A stretch of 41,480 nucleotides of DNA from Anaerolineae bacterium (GTDB taxonomy: Bacteria > Chloroflexota > Anaerolineae > Anaerolineales > UBA11579): positions 1-41,480 of the forward strand of contig SCUK01000057.1 in the NCBI GenBank assembly GCA_004297445.1. The letters run 5' to 3'. A program made the position numbers and the translations under genes. Position 1 is the stretch's first letter; the number at the start of each line of letters is the position of its first letter. This document shows positions 17,196-26,312 of the stretch, in pieces. The notes below the pieces were generated by a model. The model did no database searches. It was not told the DNA's origin and was given only the letters and a program-made list of their open reading frames with translations.

Positions 17196-19481
17196 ATGAT
17201 CAGCAAATTCCAAGAGATTAAGGGCATTGGTGTCTATTATGATTTCATTGCGCAAGGGCGTGGGCATGACTTGAAACGCAATTCCGTAATATTTGCAAAT
17301 AACGGTCACGGCAAATCAACATTGGCAGCCATATTACGCGCACTAAAGGAAGACAACCCAGAACTGATTATTGAACGAAAGACCCTTGGTAAGGACTTGC
17401 CTCAAGGTGTCATTATTAGGAGCACCAATGGGGCATATACCTACTCAAATGGACAATGGTCGTCCGCAAAGGATAAAAAACTGAAGCTAGTTGTTTTTGA
17501 CCATGAATTTGTAGAAAGCAACCTGTTCATACGAGAAGTAGAATCGGACCATAGAAAGCGTATTTACCAATTGGTAATGGGCTCCGAGGGGATCGAAATT
17601 GCCGCAAAACTAAATCAGCTCATTCAACAAGAAAAAGAAAAACGCAAAGTGTTTCAGGTTTTCGCAAACCAATTACAAGGAAAGAACGCGTCCTGCAATG
17701 TAAGTGACTATCTTGCGATAAAAGAAGCGGAAATGCCGGAATTTCAGCATCGGCTAAATGAGATTCGAGGCCGCCTTAAAACCAAAGAAAATCGAGAAGA
17801 AATTTCGAAGCTTTCTAGATTTGAGGAAATCGAAATAAATCTTTACCCTAAAGACAATCTTGAAAAAATTTCAGAGCAATCTCCCGAAACATTCCACACA
17901 GATGTAAAGCAAAAGGTAGTTGCTCATCTAAACCGACATGCCCGACCTAATGCTAGCGGGGAAGCATTTATAAAGATGGGTATGGGTCTTTTAGTTGAGG
18001 ACTGCCCCTTTTGTGGGCAGGCATTAGGTTCAGTTTCAGACCTATTGGACTCTTATAAGGTGTATTTTGACGAAAATTACACTGCATATGTGGATCTGCT
18101 TGAAACAGAGATTGCAGCTCTTCGAAACTGGGATTTTCGAAAATCAGTTTATGACGTACAAAACTGGATGAACGAATGCGAGCAAACAACTCATAAGCTA
18201 TTGCTGTTGGCTGGTGAAAGCCAAGAACCGCGCTCACACGACCTATCTGGCTATGCCGAACGCTTTGCATCGGCGGCCAGCCAAATCATTTCCAATTTGG
18301 AAGTTAGACTTTCAAATCCCTCAAATATCAATAACAACCAACTTCTTGCTGACTTACTAGGCATCGAGCAAGAGCTTTACGAATTGACTAGCCAGTTCAG
18401 AAACCACCTAAAAAGCATTGTCGAGACTTTTCAGGCGAAAGCAAAAGCAGTCCCATCCGAAGAGATTTCCATTATGAATCTTGAAATACAGCAATTAGAA
18501 GCCAGGATTCAAAGATACAACCCGCAAGAAGTGGAGTGGTGTAACGCGTATAGACAAACGAAGAAAGAGCTCGAAACCATCTCTTCAGAGAGGGAAGATC
18601 AGGAAACTATCGCAGGGGAATACTCAGAATCACTTCTCAGTAGATTTAAGGAAGAAGTAAATACGTATCTCGAAAACCTAAGAGCTAAATTTCGAATTGA
18701 TCAACTTGAAGGAAAGACGGATGGAGTGGCTACTTCTGCCTACGCAAACTTCGTAATAACAATAAACGATCAACAAGTACCACTCTCCGCTCGGAGCGGA
18801 AAGCCGAAATTCTTGAACACACTGAGCCAAGGTGATAGGAACGCTCTTGGGTTAGCCTTCTTCCTAGCATGGTTACGCGCTCAGCCAGATTTGTCTGAGC
18901 ATGTGGTCGTTTTTGACGACCCTCTGACAAGTATGGATAACAGCCGGCAGTATGGAACTGCCAAGGCACTTTCTGAGATAAGTGAAATAGTAGGGCAGCT
19001 TATCGTCTTCACCCATAAAGAAGACTTCCTATTTCAATTAGACGATGAACTAAAAAACTTACATGGCTTGACAATATCAAATGATGATACCTTGGGTAGT
19101 CAAATTATTCCTATTGACATAAAGTGGCTCCGCAAGGATCCGCACTTCCGCCGCCTCGATGAGATGAGGCGGTATATCACTGAGGATTTTGGGCCGAAAG
19201 TGAAAGACATGCAGGAGAATATTAGAACGGCCCTAGAAAGAATCCTTCGGATAAAATACTACCCGCTTTTGGAAGAAAAGCCGATGCTTGGGGCAATGAT
19301 CAAAGTGCTTACTGATAGAGGGATGATATCAAATGATGTAAGCACTGAGCTAAACCGCCTAAACGGAGTTTCCAGTCCAACCCACCACCCAGAGGAATAT
19401 GGTCGGCCAATTCAAAATCTGGAACGGCGAGATCTAATACCTGAGATAGAAGCCACTTTGAAGCTGATACAGGAGTTATAA
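17196..19481 (+). CDS. RloC/PrrC-like ABC-type ATPase with zinc hook
   Basis: The 761-residue protein has a split ABC/Rad50-type ATPase: Walker A (ANNGHGKST, residues 34-42), a signature-like LSQGDRNALGLA near 543, and Walker B (VVVFDDPLTSMD, near 570). Between them are long coiled coils with a CPFC knuckle at C270 and C273 like the Rad50 zinc hook. This layout and length match RloC, an anticodon nuclease guardian often linked to type I restriction loci that disables translation when restriction fails. The C-terminal region has R677-x3-E681 and a His pair at 730-731, comparable with the Arg-Glu-His triad of PrrC, although the spacing to His is longer than I recall for PrrC. A GGAGGA ribosome binding site supports the start. 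Another AAA_13-type repair or defence ATPase is the alternative. Confidence 0.72.
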   Translation: MISKFQEIKGIGVYYDFIAQGRGHDLKRNSVIFANNGHGKSTLAAILRALKEDNPELIIERKTLGKDLPQGVIIRSTNGAYTYSNGQWSSAKDKKLKLVVFDHEFVESNLFIREVESDHRKRIYQLVMGSEGIEIAAKLNQLIQQEKEKRKVFQVFANQLQGKNASCNVSDYLAIKEAEMPEFQHRLNEIRGRLKTKENREEISKLSRFEEIEINLYPKDNLEKISEQSPETFHTDVKQKVVAHLNRHARPNASGEAFIKMGMGLLVEDCPFCGQALGSVSDLLDSYKVYFDENYTAYVDLLETEIAALRNWDFRKSVYDVQNWMNECEQTTHKLLLLAGESQEPRSHDLSGYAERFASAASQIISNLEVRLSNPSNINNNQLLADLLGIEQELYELTSQFRNHLKSIVETFQAKAKAVPSEEISIMNLEIQQLEARIQRYNPQEVEWCNAYRQTKKELETISSEREDQETIAGEYSESLLSRFKEEVNTYLENLRAKFRIDQLEGKTDGVATSAYANFVITINDQQVPLSARSGKPKFLNTLSQGDRNALGLAFFLAWLRAQPDLSEHVVVFDDPLTSMDNSRQYGTAKALSEISEIVGQLIVFTHKEDFLFQLDDELKNLHGLTISNDDTLGSQIIPIDIKWLRKDPHFRRLDEMRRYITEDFGPKVKDMQENIRTALERILRIKYYPLLEEKPMLGAMIKVLTDRGMISNDVSTELNRLNGVSSPTHHPEEYGRPIQNLERRDLIPEIEATLKLIQEL

Positions 19482-19617
19482 ATTAGAGTGAAACCCTCCT
19501 TGGTAGCCTTAAGAATTCTAGGAATTTGGCACATTCAGGTTGTATCCTCCCGATCATTCGTGACAGGGTGCGGGGTGGCCTTGTGCCGCCTCTGCGGTTT
19601 AGGTACAGGAGGGTGAT

Positions 19618-22600
19618 ATGAACGGAGCGAATCTCAACGAACAAACCGCCTCACAACTGCCAGCCCTGCACCTGTTGCAAAACCTGGGCTATGCGTACCT
19701 CACTCCGCAGGAAGCCCAGTCCCAGCGCGGCGGACGGTTGCGTAATATTCTGCTGGAAGGCATCCTGACGGACTGGCTGCGCGCTAATAACCGCATCCAG
19801 TACAAGGGGCGGGAAATCCCCTTCAGCGAAGGCAACATCCAGAGCGCGGTCGAAGGGCTCAAATCCGTCTATACCGACAACCTCATCCGCACGAACGAAC
19901 AGGTGTACGATCGCCTCACGCTCGGCGCCAGTCTTCAGCAGGCCATTGAAGGCGACCTGCGCAGCTTCTCGCTGAACTATGTGGATTGGGAAAAGCCGGA
20001 GAACAACGTCTACCACGTCACGGAAGAATTCCCGGTCGAGCGGGCAGCCTCGGCCCAAACCCGCCGCCCGGATATCGTCCTGTTCGTCAACGGCATCCCG
20101 CTGGCGGTCATCGAATGCAAATCGCCGGACATCAAAGACCCGATGAGGGAAACCATCTCCCAACACATTCGCAACCAGAAAGCGGACGAGATTCCGCACC
20201 TGTTCTATTTCGGGCAACTGCTGCTCGGCGTGTGCAGCAACGAAGCCCGCTACGCCACCGTCGGCACGGCGGCCAAATTCTGGAGCGCCTGGACCGAGAA
20301 GGGCATCAGCAAGGAAGAGGCGGCGCGCTTTGAGCAGGAAGCCCAAGCGGCAATCAACCGCCCGCTGGGCGAGAAGCAGATAGAAAAAATGATCGCCGGC
20401 AGCGAGAACATGCGCTACCGGATCCCCGCTCTTCGGGAACTGAACGCCGAACGCAAACTGTCGGCCCAGGACCGCGCCATCTACGCCCTCTGCCGCCCGG
20501 CACGTTTGTTGGCGCTCACCAAGCGCTACATCCTGTTCGATGGGCCGGACAAGAAAATCGCCCGCTACCAGCAGTTTTTTGCGGTCGAGAAAATCATCCG
20601 GCGCATTGCCAGCCTGGACCGCGACGGGCGCCGCACGGGCGGCGTGGTCTGGCACACCCAGGGCAGCGGCAAGTCGCTCACCATGGTGTTCCTGGCGCGC
20701 GCCATCGCTATGGCCGAGGGACTGGAAGACTACAAAATCGTGCTGGTCACCGACCGGGTCGACCTGGACGACCAGATAAAGAAGAACTTCATCCAGACCG
20801 GGCAGGAAGTGGTGCAGGCCGCTACCGGCAACGACCTGGCCGAATTGCTGCGCAGCCCAAAGTCGCGCATCATCTCCACCGTCATCAACAAATTTGAGGC
20901 GGCGGTTGCGAGGGGCAAAGCGAAGATTGAAAGTCCGAACATCTTTGTGCTGGTGGACGAGGGTCACCGCACCCAATATGGCTCGTTCCATGGCCGCATG
21001 AAACAGGTGCTGCCCAACGCCTGCTACATCGGTTTCACTGGCACGCCGGTCGCGAAGAAGGACAAGGACACTGTTACCAAGTTCGGCGGCATGATCGACA
21101 CCTACACTATCACCGAGGCCGTGGATGACGAGGCCGTTGTGCCACTGCTGTACGAGGGGCGCCACGTGCACCAGCGGGTGGACAAGGAAGCGATGGACAA
21201 GTGGTTCGAGCGTGAAACCCGGCAGGTCAGCGAACAGCAGGCCGCCTACTTAAAGACCATGTTTGCCTCCACTGACCAACTGAACAAGGCCGCCCAGAAG
21301 GTGCGCGAAATCGCCTGGGACATCAGCCAGCACTTCCGCGAGCACTGGCAAGGCACGCCCTTCAAGGGCCAACTGGTGGCGCCCGACAAGGCCACCGCTC
21401 TGCTCTACAAACAATTCCTGGATGACATCGGTATCGTATCGGCTGAAGTGTTGATTTCTGGCCCGGACGAGCGCGAAGGCGAGACCGATATCCACGAAGA
21501 GAACAGCCAGCCGGTCCAGCGCTTCTGGAAAGTGATGATGGACCGCTACGGCAGCGAAAGAGAATACAACAAGCAGCTCATCAACGCCTTCAAGCATGGT
21601 GACGAGCCGGAGATCATCATCGTGGTGGACAAGCTGCTCACTGGCTTCGATGCACCGCGCAACACCGTGCTGTACCTCACCCGCAGCCTGCGCGACCACA
21701 CTCTGCTACAGGCCATCGCCCGCGTCAACCGGCTGTATGAAGGCAAGCAATACGGTTACATCATTGATTATTACGGTGTGCTTGCCAACCTGAGTGACGC
21801 CCTGGAGTTGTACGAGAAACTGGACGACTTCGACACGGAAGACCTCAAAGACCTGCTGACCGACATCAGCGTGCCGATTCGTGACCTCCCCCAGAAGCAC
21901 AGCGTGCTGTGGGACACCTTCAAGGAAGTCAAGAACCGGCAGGATGTCGAAGAATTCGAACAATCCCTGTCCGATCCCGAAAGCCGCGACAAGTTCTATG
22001 CTCGCCTTACGGAGTACTCCAATGTGCTGGCGATCGCGCTTTCAAGCGCCAGGTACCTTGATGAGACTCCGCCCGACGAACAGGAGCGCTACAAGCGCGA
22101 CCTGAAATTCTTCACCAAACTGCGCTCCTCGGTCAAGCGGCGCTTCGCCGAAACACTCGATTTCTCCGAATATCAGCCACGGATTCAGAAGCTGCTTGAT
22201 ACGCATGTCAGCACTGAAGAAACCGAACGCATCACCGAACTGGTAAACATCTTCGAGAAGGAAGCCTTCGCCCAGGAAGTGGCAAGGTTGGAGTCGCCAT
22301 CCGCCAAGGCCGATACCATCGCCCACCGCACCAGTCGCACCATTTATGAACGCATGGGGGATGACCCCGTGTTCTACGCCCGCTTCTCAGAATTGCTGCA
22401 AAAGACGATTGACGACTACCGCCAGCGCCGGATAGATGAAAATGCCTACCTAGCGCGCGTCACCGAGATCATGGAAGCGGTCGTCAACCGCACAGGCGAT
22501 GATATTCCATCCGCGTTGGAAGGCAAGGAAGTAGCCAAGGCGTACTACGGCGTCATAGGCCAGGCGCTAGAAGCGGGGAGCGTTGATGAACTGACCGAGG

Positions 22601-22827
22601 AAGATCGGATCAAGATTGCCGTGGCTGTGGACGAGATCGTAGATCGCAACCGCATTGTCCAGTGGGCCGACAACCAGGATGTGCAGAACAAAATGCGCAA
22701 TGAAATTGAGGACTGGCTGTTTGAATACGCCAGCCAGCATGAAATGACGCTGGATTTTGAAGTCGTCGACGAGATTTTGGAGCAGTGCATTGCTATCGCC
22801 AAACGCCGTAAAGCTGATGCCGACTGA
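19618..22827 (+). CDS. hsdR: Type I restriction endonuclease subunit R
   Basis: HsdR is the motor and nuclease that translocates DNA and cuts away from the recognition site when the site is unmethylated. The 1069-residue protein has the N-terminal PD-(D/E)xK nuclease (RRPDIVLF then AVIECKSP, about residues 155-180), a helicase Walker A (TQGSGKS, near 350), a DEAH-type box written DEGH (LVDEGHRTQYG, near 445), the FTGTP motif III, and motif VI (QAIARVNR, near 700). A helical C-terminal region completes the protein. AGGAGG precedes the ATG by 6 bp. It is intact and GC-rich like hsdM, but separated from hsdS by 4.4 kb of AT-rich genes. Confidence 0.95.
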   Translation: MNGANLNEQTASQLPALHLLQNLGYAYLTPQEAQSQRGGRLRNILLEGILTDWLRANNRIQYKGREIPFSEGNIQSAVEGLKSVYTDNLIRTNEQVYDRLTLGASLQQAIEGDLRSFSLNYVDWEKPENNVYHVTEEFPVERAASAQTRRPDIVLFVNGIPLAVIECKSPDIKDPMRETISQHIRNQKADEIPHLFYFGQLLLGVCSNEARYATVGTAAKFWSAWTEKGISKEEAARFEQEAQAAINRPLGEKQIEKMIAGSENMRYRIPALRELNAERKLSAQDRAIYALCRPARLLALTKRYILFDGPDKKIARYQQFFAVEKIIRRIASLDRDGRRTGGVVWHTQGSGKSLTMVFLARAIAMAEGLEDYKIVLVTDRVDLDDQIKKNFIQTGQEVVQAATGNDLAELLRSPKSRIISTVINKFEAAVARGKAKIESPNIFVLVDEGHRTQYGSFHGRMKQVLPNACYIGFTGTPVAKKDKDTVTKFGGMIDTYTITEAVDDEAVVPLLYEGRHVHQRVDKEAMDKWFERETRQVSEQQAAYLKTMFASTDQLNKAAQKVREIAWDISQHFREHWQGTPFKGQLVAPDKATALLYKQFLDDIGIVSAEVLISGPDEREGETDIHEENSQPVQRFWKVMMDRYGSEREYNKQLINAFKHGDEPEIIIVVDKLLTGFDAPRNTVLYLTRSLRDHTLLQAIARVNRLYEGKQYGYIIDYYGVLANLSDALELYEKLDDFDTEDLKDLLTDISVPIRDLPQKHSVLWDTFKEVKNRQDVEEFEQSLSDPESRDKFYARLTEYSNVLAIALSSARYLDETPPDEQERYKRDLKFFTKLRSSVKRRFAETLDFSEYQPRIQKLLDTHVSTEETERITELVNIFEKEAFAQEVARLESPSAKADTIAHRTSRTIYERMGDDPVFYARFSELLQKTIDDYRQRRIDENAYLARVTEIMEAVVNRTGDDIPSALEGKEVAKAYYGVIGQALEAGSVDELTEEDRIKIAVAVDEIVDRNRIVQWADNQDVQNKMRNEIEDWLFEYASQHEMTLDFEVVDEILEQCIAIAKRRKADAD

Positions 22828-23557
22828 CGAACAAACGCAAAGCAGCAAGCAGGAATTTCAATACGGTCGGTCGATAATCGAATATGAATTGCGCTACGAG
22901 GCACGGCGCAATCTTGCGATCACGGTCCGGCCAGACAAGTCCGTGCTGGTGCGCGCTCCCCTTGGCAGCGACATAACAGATATCAAGACGAAACTGGTGA
23001 AACGCGGCGAGTGGATATTGAAGCAGATCAACTACTTCGATAAGTTCCACCCGATCCAGCCACCCCGCCAATACGTGAGCGGCGAGACACATTACTACCT
23101 GGGCCGGCAGTATCGCCTGCGTATCCGCAAAGGTTCTGACGAAAGCGTTCGGCTGTCCGGAAAGTTCTTCATCGTCACCACCCGGAACCCCGAAGACAGT
23201 GACCAGGTGAAATTGCTCATGCTAGATTGGTATGCCCCTCACGGCCAGGCTATTTTCGATCAACGAATCAGGAAGATGGCCCCTGAAATTCTGGGGGTTG
23301 GATATGAGAGCCTTGAAATCGAGTATGGCTTGATGAAAACGCGCTGGGGTAGCTGTGCGCCTAACCGAAAGATCAAGGTCAACATTGAATTGATAAAGTC
23401 CCCTCTACCATGCATAGACTATGTCATTATTCATGAGCTTTCACACTTACTATTTCCCAATCATGATAAGAAATTCTATAGACTGCTTGACAAGGTCTTG
23501 CCAGATTGGCGCGAGAGGAAAGAGCGGCTGGAGCAATTTGGACTCAATGAATGCTAG
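22817..23557 (+). CDS. YgjP/SprT-like zinc metalloprotease family protein (DUF45)
   Basis: The 246-residue protein carries the zinc metallopeptidase motif HELSH near its C-terminus, with a downstream His in FPNHDKKFY as likely third ligand, and the conserved KTRWGSCAP segment before it. These features are typical of the YgjP/DUF45 group, which often lies directly after hsdR in type I loci. The ATG at 22817 overlaps the hsdR stop by 11 bp, so the two are probably coupled; a longer frame from 22757 would lie entirely within hsdR. The substrate is unknown. Family members are thought to be proteases or hydrolases, but their part in restriction has not been established to my knowledge. Confidence 0.85.
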   Translation: MPTDEQTQSSKQEFQYGRSIIEYELRYEARRNLAITVRPDKSVLVRAPLGSDITDIKTKLVKRGEWILKQINYFDKFHPIQPPRQYVSGETHYYLGRQYRLRIRKGSDESVRLSGKFFIVTTRNPEDSDQVKLLMLDWYAPHGQAIFDQRIRKMAPEILGVGYESLEIEYGLMKTRWGSCAPNRKIKVNIELIKSPLPCIDYVIIHELSHLLFPNHDKKFYRLLDKVLPDWRERKERLEQFGLNEC

Positions 23558-23592
23558 TTGCTTATGTAACTGAAGTTCAGGAGGAGGTGATC

Positions 23593-25410
23593 ATGACTGG
23601 CAGGTTGGATAAAGGCGCTACTCCAGATGTAGTCCCCATCGGTTCGAAAGAAGGAAATCTCTTGATCAGGGAATTGCGCGACAAAGGAGAATTAACTCTG
23701 TTTGTCGGTAGTGGGATTTCTCGTTGGAAACCTACTTCAATTCCAACGGGTCAGGCAGTTACTGATCATATAGGCGAATTGATGCTAAGGCAGTTTCGTG
23801 GATTGAAAAAGAAAGAGCGTCGGGAAATAAAGGAAGCGATTACCGGCACCCCCTTCGAGTACATCTGGGAGCAGATTCCTGATTTGGCTGAAATTCGTGA
23901 CATGTTGCTTGAAACATTCCGAGATAGACCACCCAATCCAATTCACGAAGCCATCAGGGATTTGTTGGTGACTGGAGTCGTGAAGCATGTAATAACCACC
24001 AATTACGATACATGCCTTGATGACGTATTCCGGGGGATTAAGGATTTGCGGGAGGTAACAACACGAAAGAATGCAAAAGCAATCCTGGAATCTGATCGGA
24101 TCTACTTCAAAATTCATGGGAGTGCAAAGAAAGGGATGGAGAGATCGATTGTCTATAGACTATCTCACGAAGGCACCTTGCCGGAATGGAAGCGAGATGT
24201 CTTGAGTCGTTGCGTAACGAGTTCGCAGCTGCTGGTTATCGGATACTCAGGTCTCGATTTTGAAATCTGTCCGGAACTTGCCCATGCTGCGCCAAGTAGA
24301 GTGATATGGAATTGCTTTTCAGATCCACTTTCCAATCCAAGAGCATTATCTCCAAATGCTGCCAGAGTGGTCAGATCGGGCGAACGAAATATCGTGCTTT
24401 GGGGAGATATGGCGAGATTCTTCTCGCTAATCGCAGGAGGTTTGCCAAAATTGGTCCCGAGCAATGCTGTTCCCGGATGGGATCTTGAGTCGATATTGTC
24501 CAAACCTGAACTTCAAGTTTGGGCATGCTCAGTAATATCACCGTTAGGATACGGACTTCAAGCTCAGAAACTTGCTGGGTGGATCCTCGATACGATTGAT
24601 AACAAGTCGAAGCACTTGCCAAAAGCATATTTCTTGCTCGGAGATGCCTTGTTCCACCGAGGCAAATACCTGCAGTCTGCTGAACAAACCACTATCGCAG
24701 CTTCACAGTTCTCGAATAGTGATGACATGCCCGGGTTTGTGGCCAGTGTGTCTCGTCAGGCTGATGCCTTGCGCTGTGCGGGGCATTTCTGGGATTCCCT
24801 ACTAGAAATCTCAAGAGCGCGTTCTCGAATGGCAGTATCCACAGTATCAAGCTCGTTGAGAAAACGATTGGTGACCGAATTGGATTTAAAAGAGTTGCTC
24901 GTATACAGGGATTTTTACGAGATTGCCAACTGGTTAGGTAATAAGCGCTTGGCTAGAACCTACCAATCCTACGGGAGATCACTGATAAGAAAGATTGCAG
25001 CTGTAGCTGCGAAAGAAGGGATTTGGAATGTCCTCCAGCAGTCGCGAATGTGGGCTGGTCGACTAGACATCGACTTTGGAGAAATCTATAAGGGGAGTAT
25101 GCAACCTCTTGATGACTTGCAGGGCTTTGCGCATCTCGGGGCTATTATTCCACAGATGATGGCAATGAGAGACTCCCTCTTGCGAGGACAACACGGCGCC
25201 GAAGAGGTTGCAGAACGACTGCCAGAACTTATAGAACGAGCAAATGCGATCGGCTGTTTTCCAGAGATATGGAAGCTTGGTCTAGCTTACAATGAGTCGC
25301 TTGATCCCCGGAGTGTGAAATCTCCGCTCGAATGGGAAGGTGCATTTGGAGAGTGCGAGTATACGGAATTTCTCAGGAAGTTTAAGCTTGCCAATCCCCG
25401 ACATAGGTAG
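23593..25410 (+). CDS. SIR2-domain protein with helical C-terminal region
   Basis: The N-terminal third is a SIR2-like NAD-binding domain: LFVGSGIS (about 30-40), HVITTNYDTCLDD (about 133-145), FKIHGSAKK (near 172) and LLVIGYSGLDFE (about 215-225), followed by about 300 helical residues that resemble TPR-type repeats. In phage defence systems (Thoeris ThsA, DSR, SIR2-pAgo) such domains deplete cellular NAD on infection, with the helical region acting as a sensor. The 605-residue call uses the ATG at 23593, which has GGAGGAGGTG directly upstream; an ATG at 23551 overlaps the previous gene. It is last or near-last in the island operon. NADase activity is inferred from the family; the Asn and His of the domain are present. 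Confidence 0.85.
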   Translation: MTGRLDKGATPDVVPIGSKEGNLLIRELRDKGELTLFVGSGISRWKPTSIPTGQAVTDHIGELMLRQFRGLKKKERREIKEAITGTPFEYIWEQIPDLAEIRDMLLETFRDRPPNPIHEAIRDLLVTGVVKHVITTNYDTCLDDVFRGIKDLREVTTRKNAKAILESDRIYFKIHGSAKKGMERSIVYRLSHEGTLPEWKRDVLSRCVTSSQLLVIGYSGLDFEICPELAHAAPSRVIWNCFSDPLSNPRALSPNAARVVRSGERNIVLWGDMARFFSLIAGGLPKLVPSNAVPGWDLESILSKPELQVWACSVISPLGYGLQAQKLAGWILDTIDNKSKHLPKAYFLLGDALFHRGKYLQSAEQTTIAASQFSNSDDMPGFVASVSRQADALRCAGHFWDSLLEISRARSRMAVSTVSSSLRKRLVTELDLKELLVYRDFYEIANWLGNKRLARTYQSYGRSLIRKIAAVAAKEGIWNVLQQSRMWAGRLDIDFGEIYKGSMQPLDDLQGFAHLGAIIPQMMAMRDSLLRGQHGAEEVAERLPELIERANAIGCFPEIWKLGLAYNESLDPRSVKSPLEWEGAFGECEYTEFLRKFKLANPRHR

Positions 25411-25416
25411 GATGTG

Positions 25417-25563
25417 GTGAAACAGAGTCGAACTTGGGAAGTTGCAGATATCCCTTCTGCTAGCACAGAACTGCAGGGCTGCTTCAATGAATGCCAATCA
25501 TTAGAAGCAACCCTGATTTCCGCCGTTGATAGGAAGATTGGCAGGTGGAGTATTCGCGTCTAA
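25417..25563 (+). CDS. Possible 48-residue protein after the SIR2 gene
   Basis: A GTG-started frame begins 6 bp after the SIR2 stop, with AGGTAGGAT as a weak ribosome binding site, and encodes MKQSRTWEVADIPSAS and on to a RWSIRV end. No family is recognised. The close spacing suggests an operon member, but a frame of 49 codons can occur by chance. Confidence 0.3.
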   Translation: MKQSRTWEVADIPSASTELQGCFNECQSLEATLISAVDRKIGRWSIRV

Positions 25564-25645
25564 TCGGCAACTTGCGATTTCGAAATCACACGAAAGCTCT
25601 ATCGTGCTGGCAGAGAATCGCCCAATTATGAGAATCCATTAATCG

Positions 25646-25686
25646 TTTTTTCCGGTCTAATTCCGGAAAAAATCAAAATTCCGGTC
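25646..25686. repeat. Inverted and direct TTCCGG repeats upstream of mraZ
   Basis: A 10-bp perfect inverted repeat (T6-CCGG and CCGG-A6 around TCTAATT, 25646-25672) is followed by a second direct copy of TTCCGGTC at 25679-25686. The hairpin lacks a following T run on either strand, so an ordinary terminator is not clear. It lies where the AT-rich island meets the GC-rich dcw cluster, so a terminator, a regulator site or an element end are all possible. Confidence 0.45.
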
Positions 25687-25749
25687 GAACTCTGGAAATG
25701 ACACAATTAAACAGATCGAGTCTATTCTATCCTAATAATCCAACGACAG

Positions 25750-25825
25750 TGGGGCAGGGTATTGCAAAGTGGGGGGAAATGGGATAGAATGGGGGCAACC
25801 GTGGGAAGAAGTGGCACGAAGTGGG
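25750..25825 (+). promoter_or_regulatory. Array of MraZ-type TGGG boxes
   Basis: TGGG begins at 25750, 25770, 25780, 25790, 25802 and 25822, with a TGGC at 25812. Two sets of three are spaced by exactly 10 bp (25770/25780/25790 and 25802/25812/25822), set apart by 12 bp. MraZ proteins are known to bind three or four TGGGN direct repeats at one helical turn spacing ahead of their own gene, so this is very probably the autoregulatory operator, here doubled. Confidence 0.8.
25762..25790 (+). promoter_or_regulatory. Promoter of the mraZ/dcw operon
   Basis: TTGCAA at 25762-25767 and TAGAAT at 25785-25790 are 17 bp apart, each one or two bases from consensus. Transcription would start near 25797. 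The candidate MraZ boxes at 25770 and 25780 fall in the spacer and the box at 25790 touches the -10 element, so repression by MraZ would block this promoter directly. Confidence 0.6.
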
Positions 25826-25868
25826 ACGCCGTCAGGCGTCTCCGCCATTTAACCCAGAGGTAGCACAA

Positions 25869-26312
25869 ATGTTCTTAGGACAATACCAGCACAATCTGGA
25901 TGACAAGGGGCGGCTCACCGTGCCGGCGCGCTTCCGCGAAGGCATGGAGGCCGGCGCCTACCTGCTTCAGGGTTTCGACAAAAACCTGATGGTCTTGCCC
26001 GCCGCCGCGTTTGAAGCCATGGTGCGCCAGGTGAACCAGATGAACCTGGTTGACCCCCACGCCCGCGAACTCAAGCGGTTGCTCTTTTCTACCGCCGAGA
26101 AAGTCGAGCCGGACAAGAACGGCCGCATTCTCGTCCCGCAGTTCCTGCGCGACCTCGTCGCCCTGAAGGCTGACGCCACGTTGGTAGGCGTGGGCGACTA
26201 CTTTGAAATCTGGCCCCCGGAAGACTGGAAGCGGCAGTTCGCCCGCCTGCAGGATGCCGAAGCCAATACCGAACGCTTTATCGGATTGCAGCTCAACGCG
26301 GAACAGGCGTGA
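25869..26312 (+). CDS. mraZ: Transcriptional regulator MraZ
   Basis: MraZ is the DNA-binding first gene product of the dcw cluster and represses its own operon in E. coli. The 147-residue protein has the usual two AbrB-like domains, each with a conserved DxxGR motif: [20 protein letters not shown] at the N-terminus and [12 protein letters not shown] in the second half. The ATG at 25869 gives the family's standard start; a frame open from 25821 would add residues not found in the family and would run through the operator. An AGAGG ribosome binding site is present. Its stop overlaps the rsmH start (GTGA). Confidence 0.95.
   Translation: MFLGQYQHNLDDKGRLTVPARFREGMEAGAYLLQGFDKNLMVLPAAAFEAMVRQVNQMNLVDPHARELKRLLFSTAEKVEPDKNGRILVPQFLRDLVALKADATLVGVGDYFEIWPPEDWKRQFARLQDAEANTERFIGLQLNAEQA

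Noticed and set aside
19651..21171. Minus-strand frame of 506 codons within hsdR
   Set aside because: It lies wholly opposite a well-supported HsdR coding sequence and has no domain signature or ribosome binding site.
25646..25672. Rho-independent terminator between the island and mraZ
   Set aside because: The stem has only four G-C pairs and the T and A runs are within the stem, with no T run after it on either strand.
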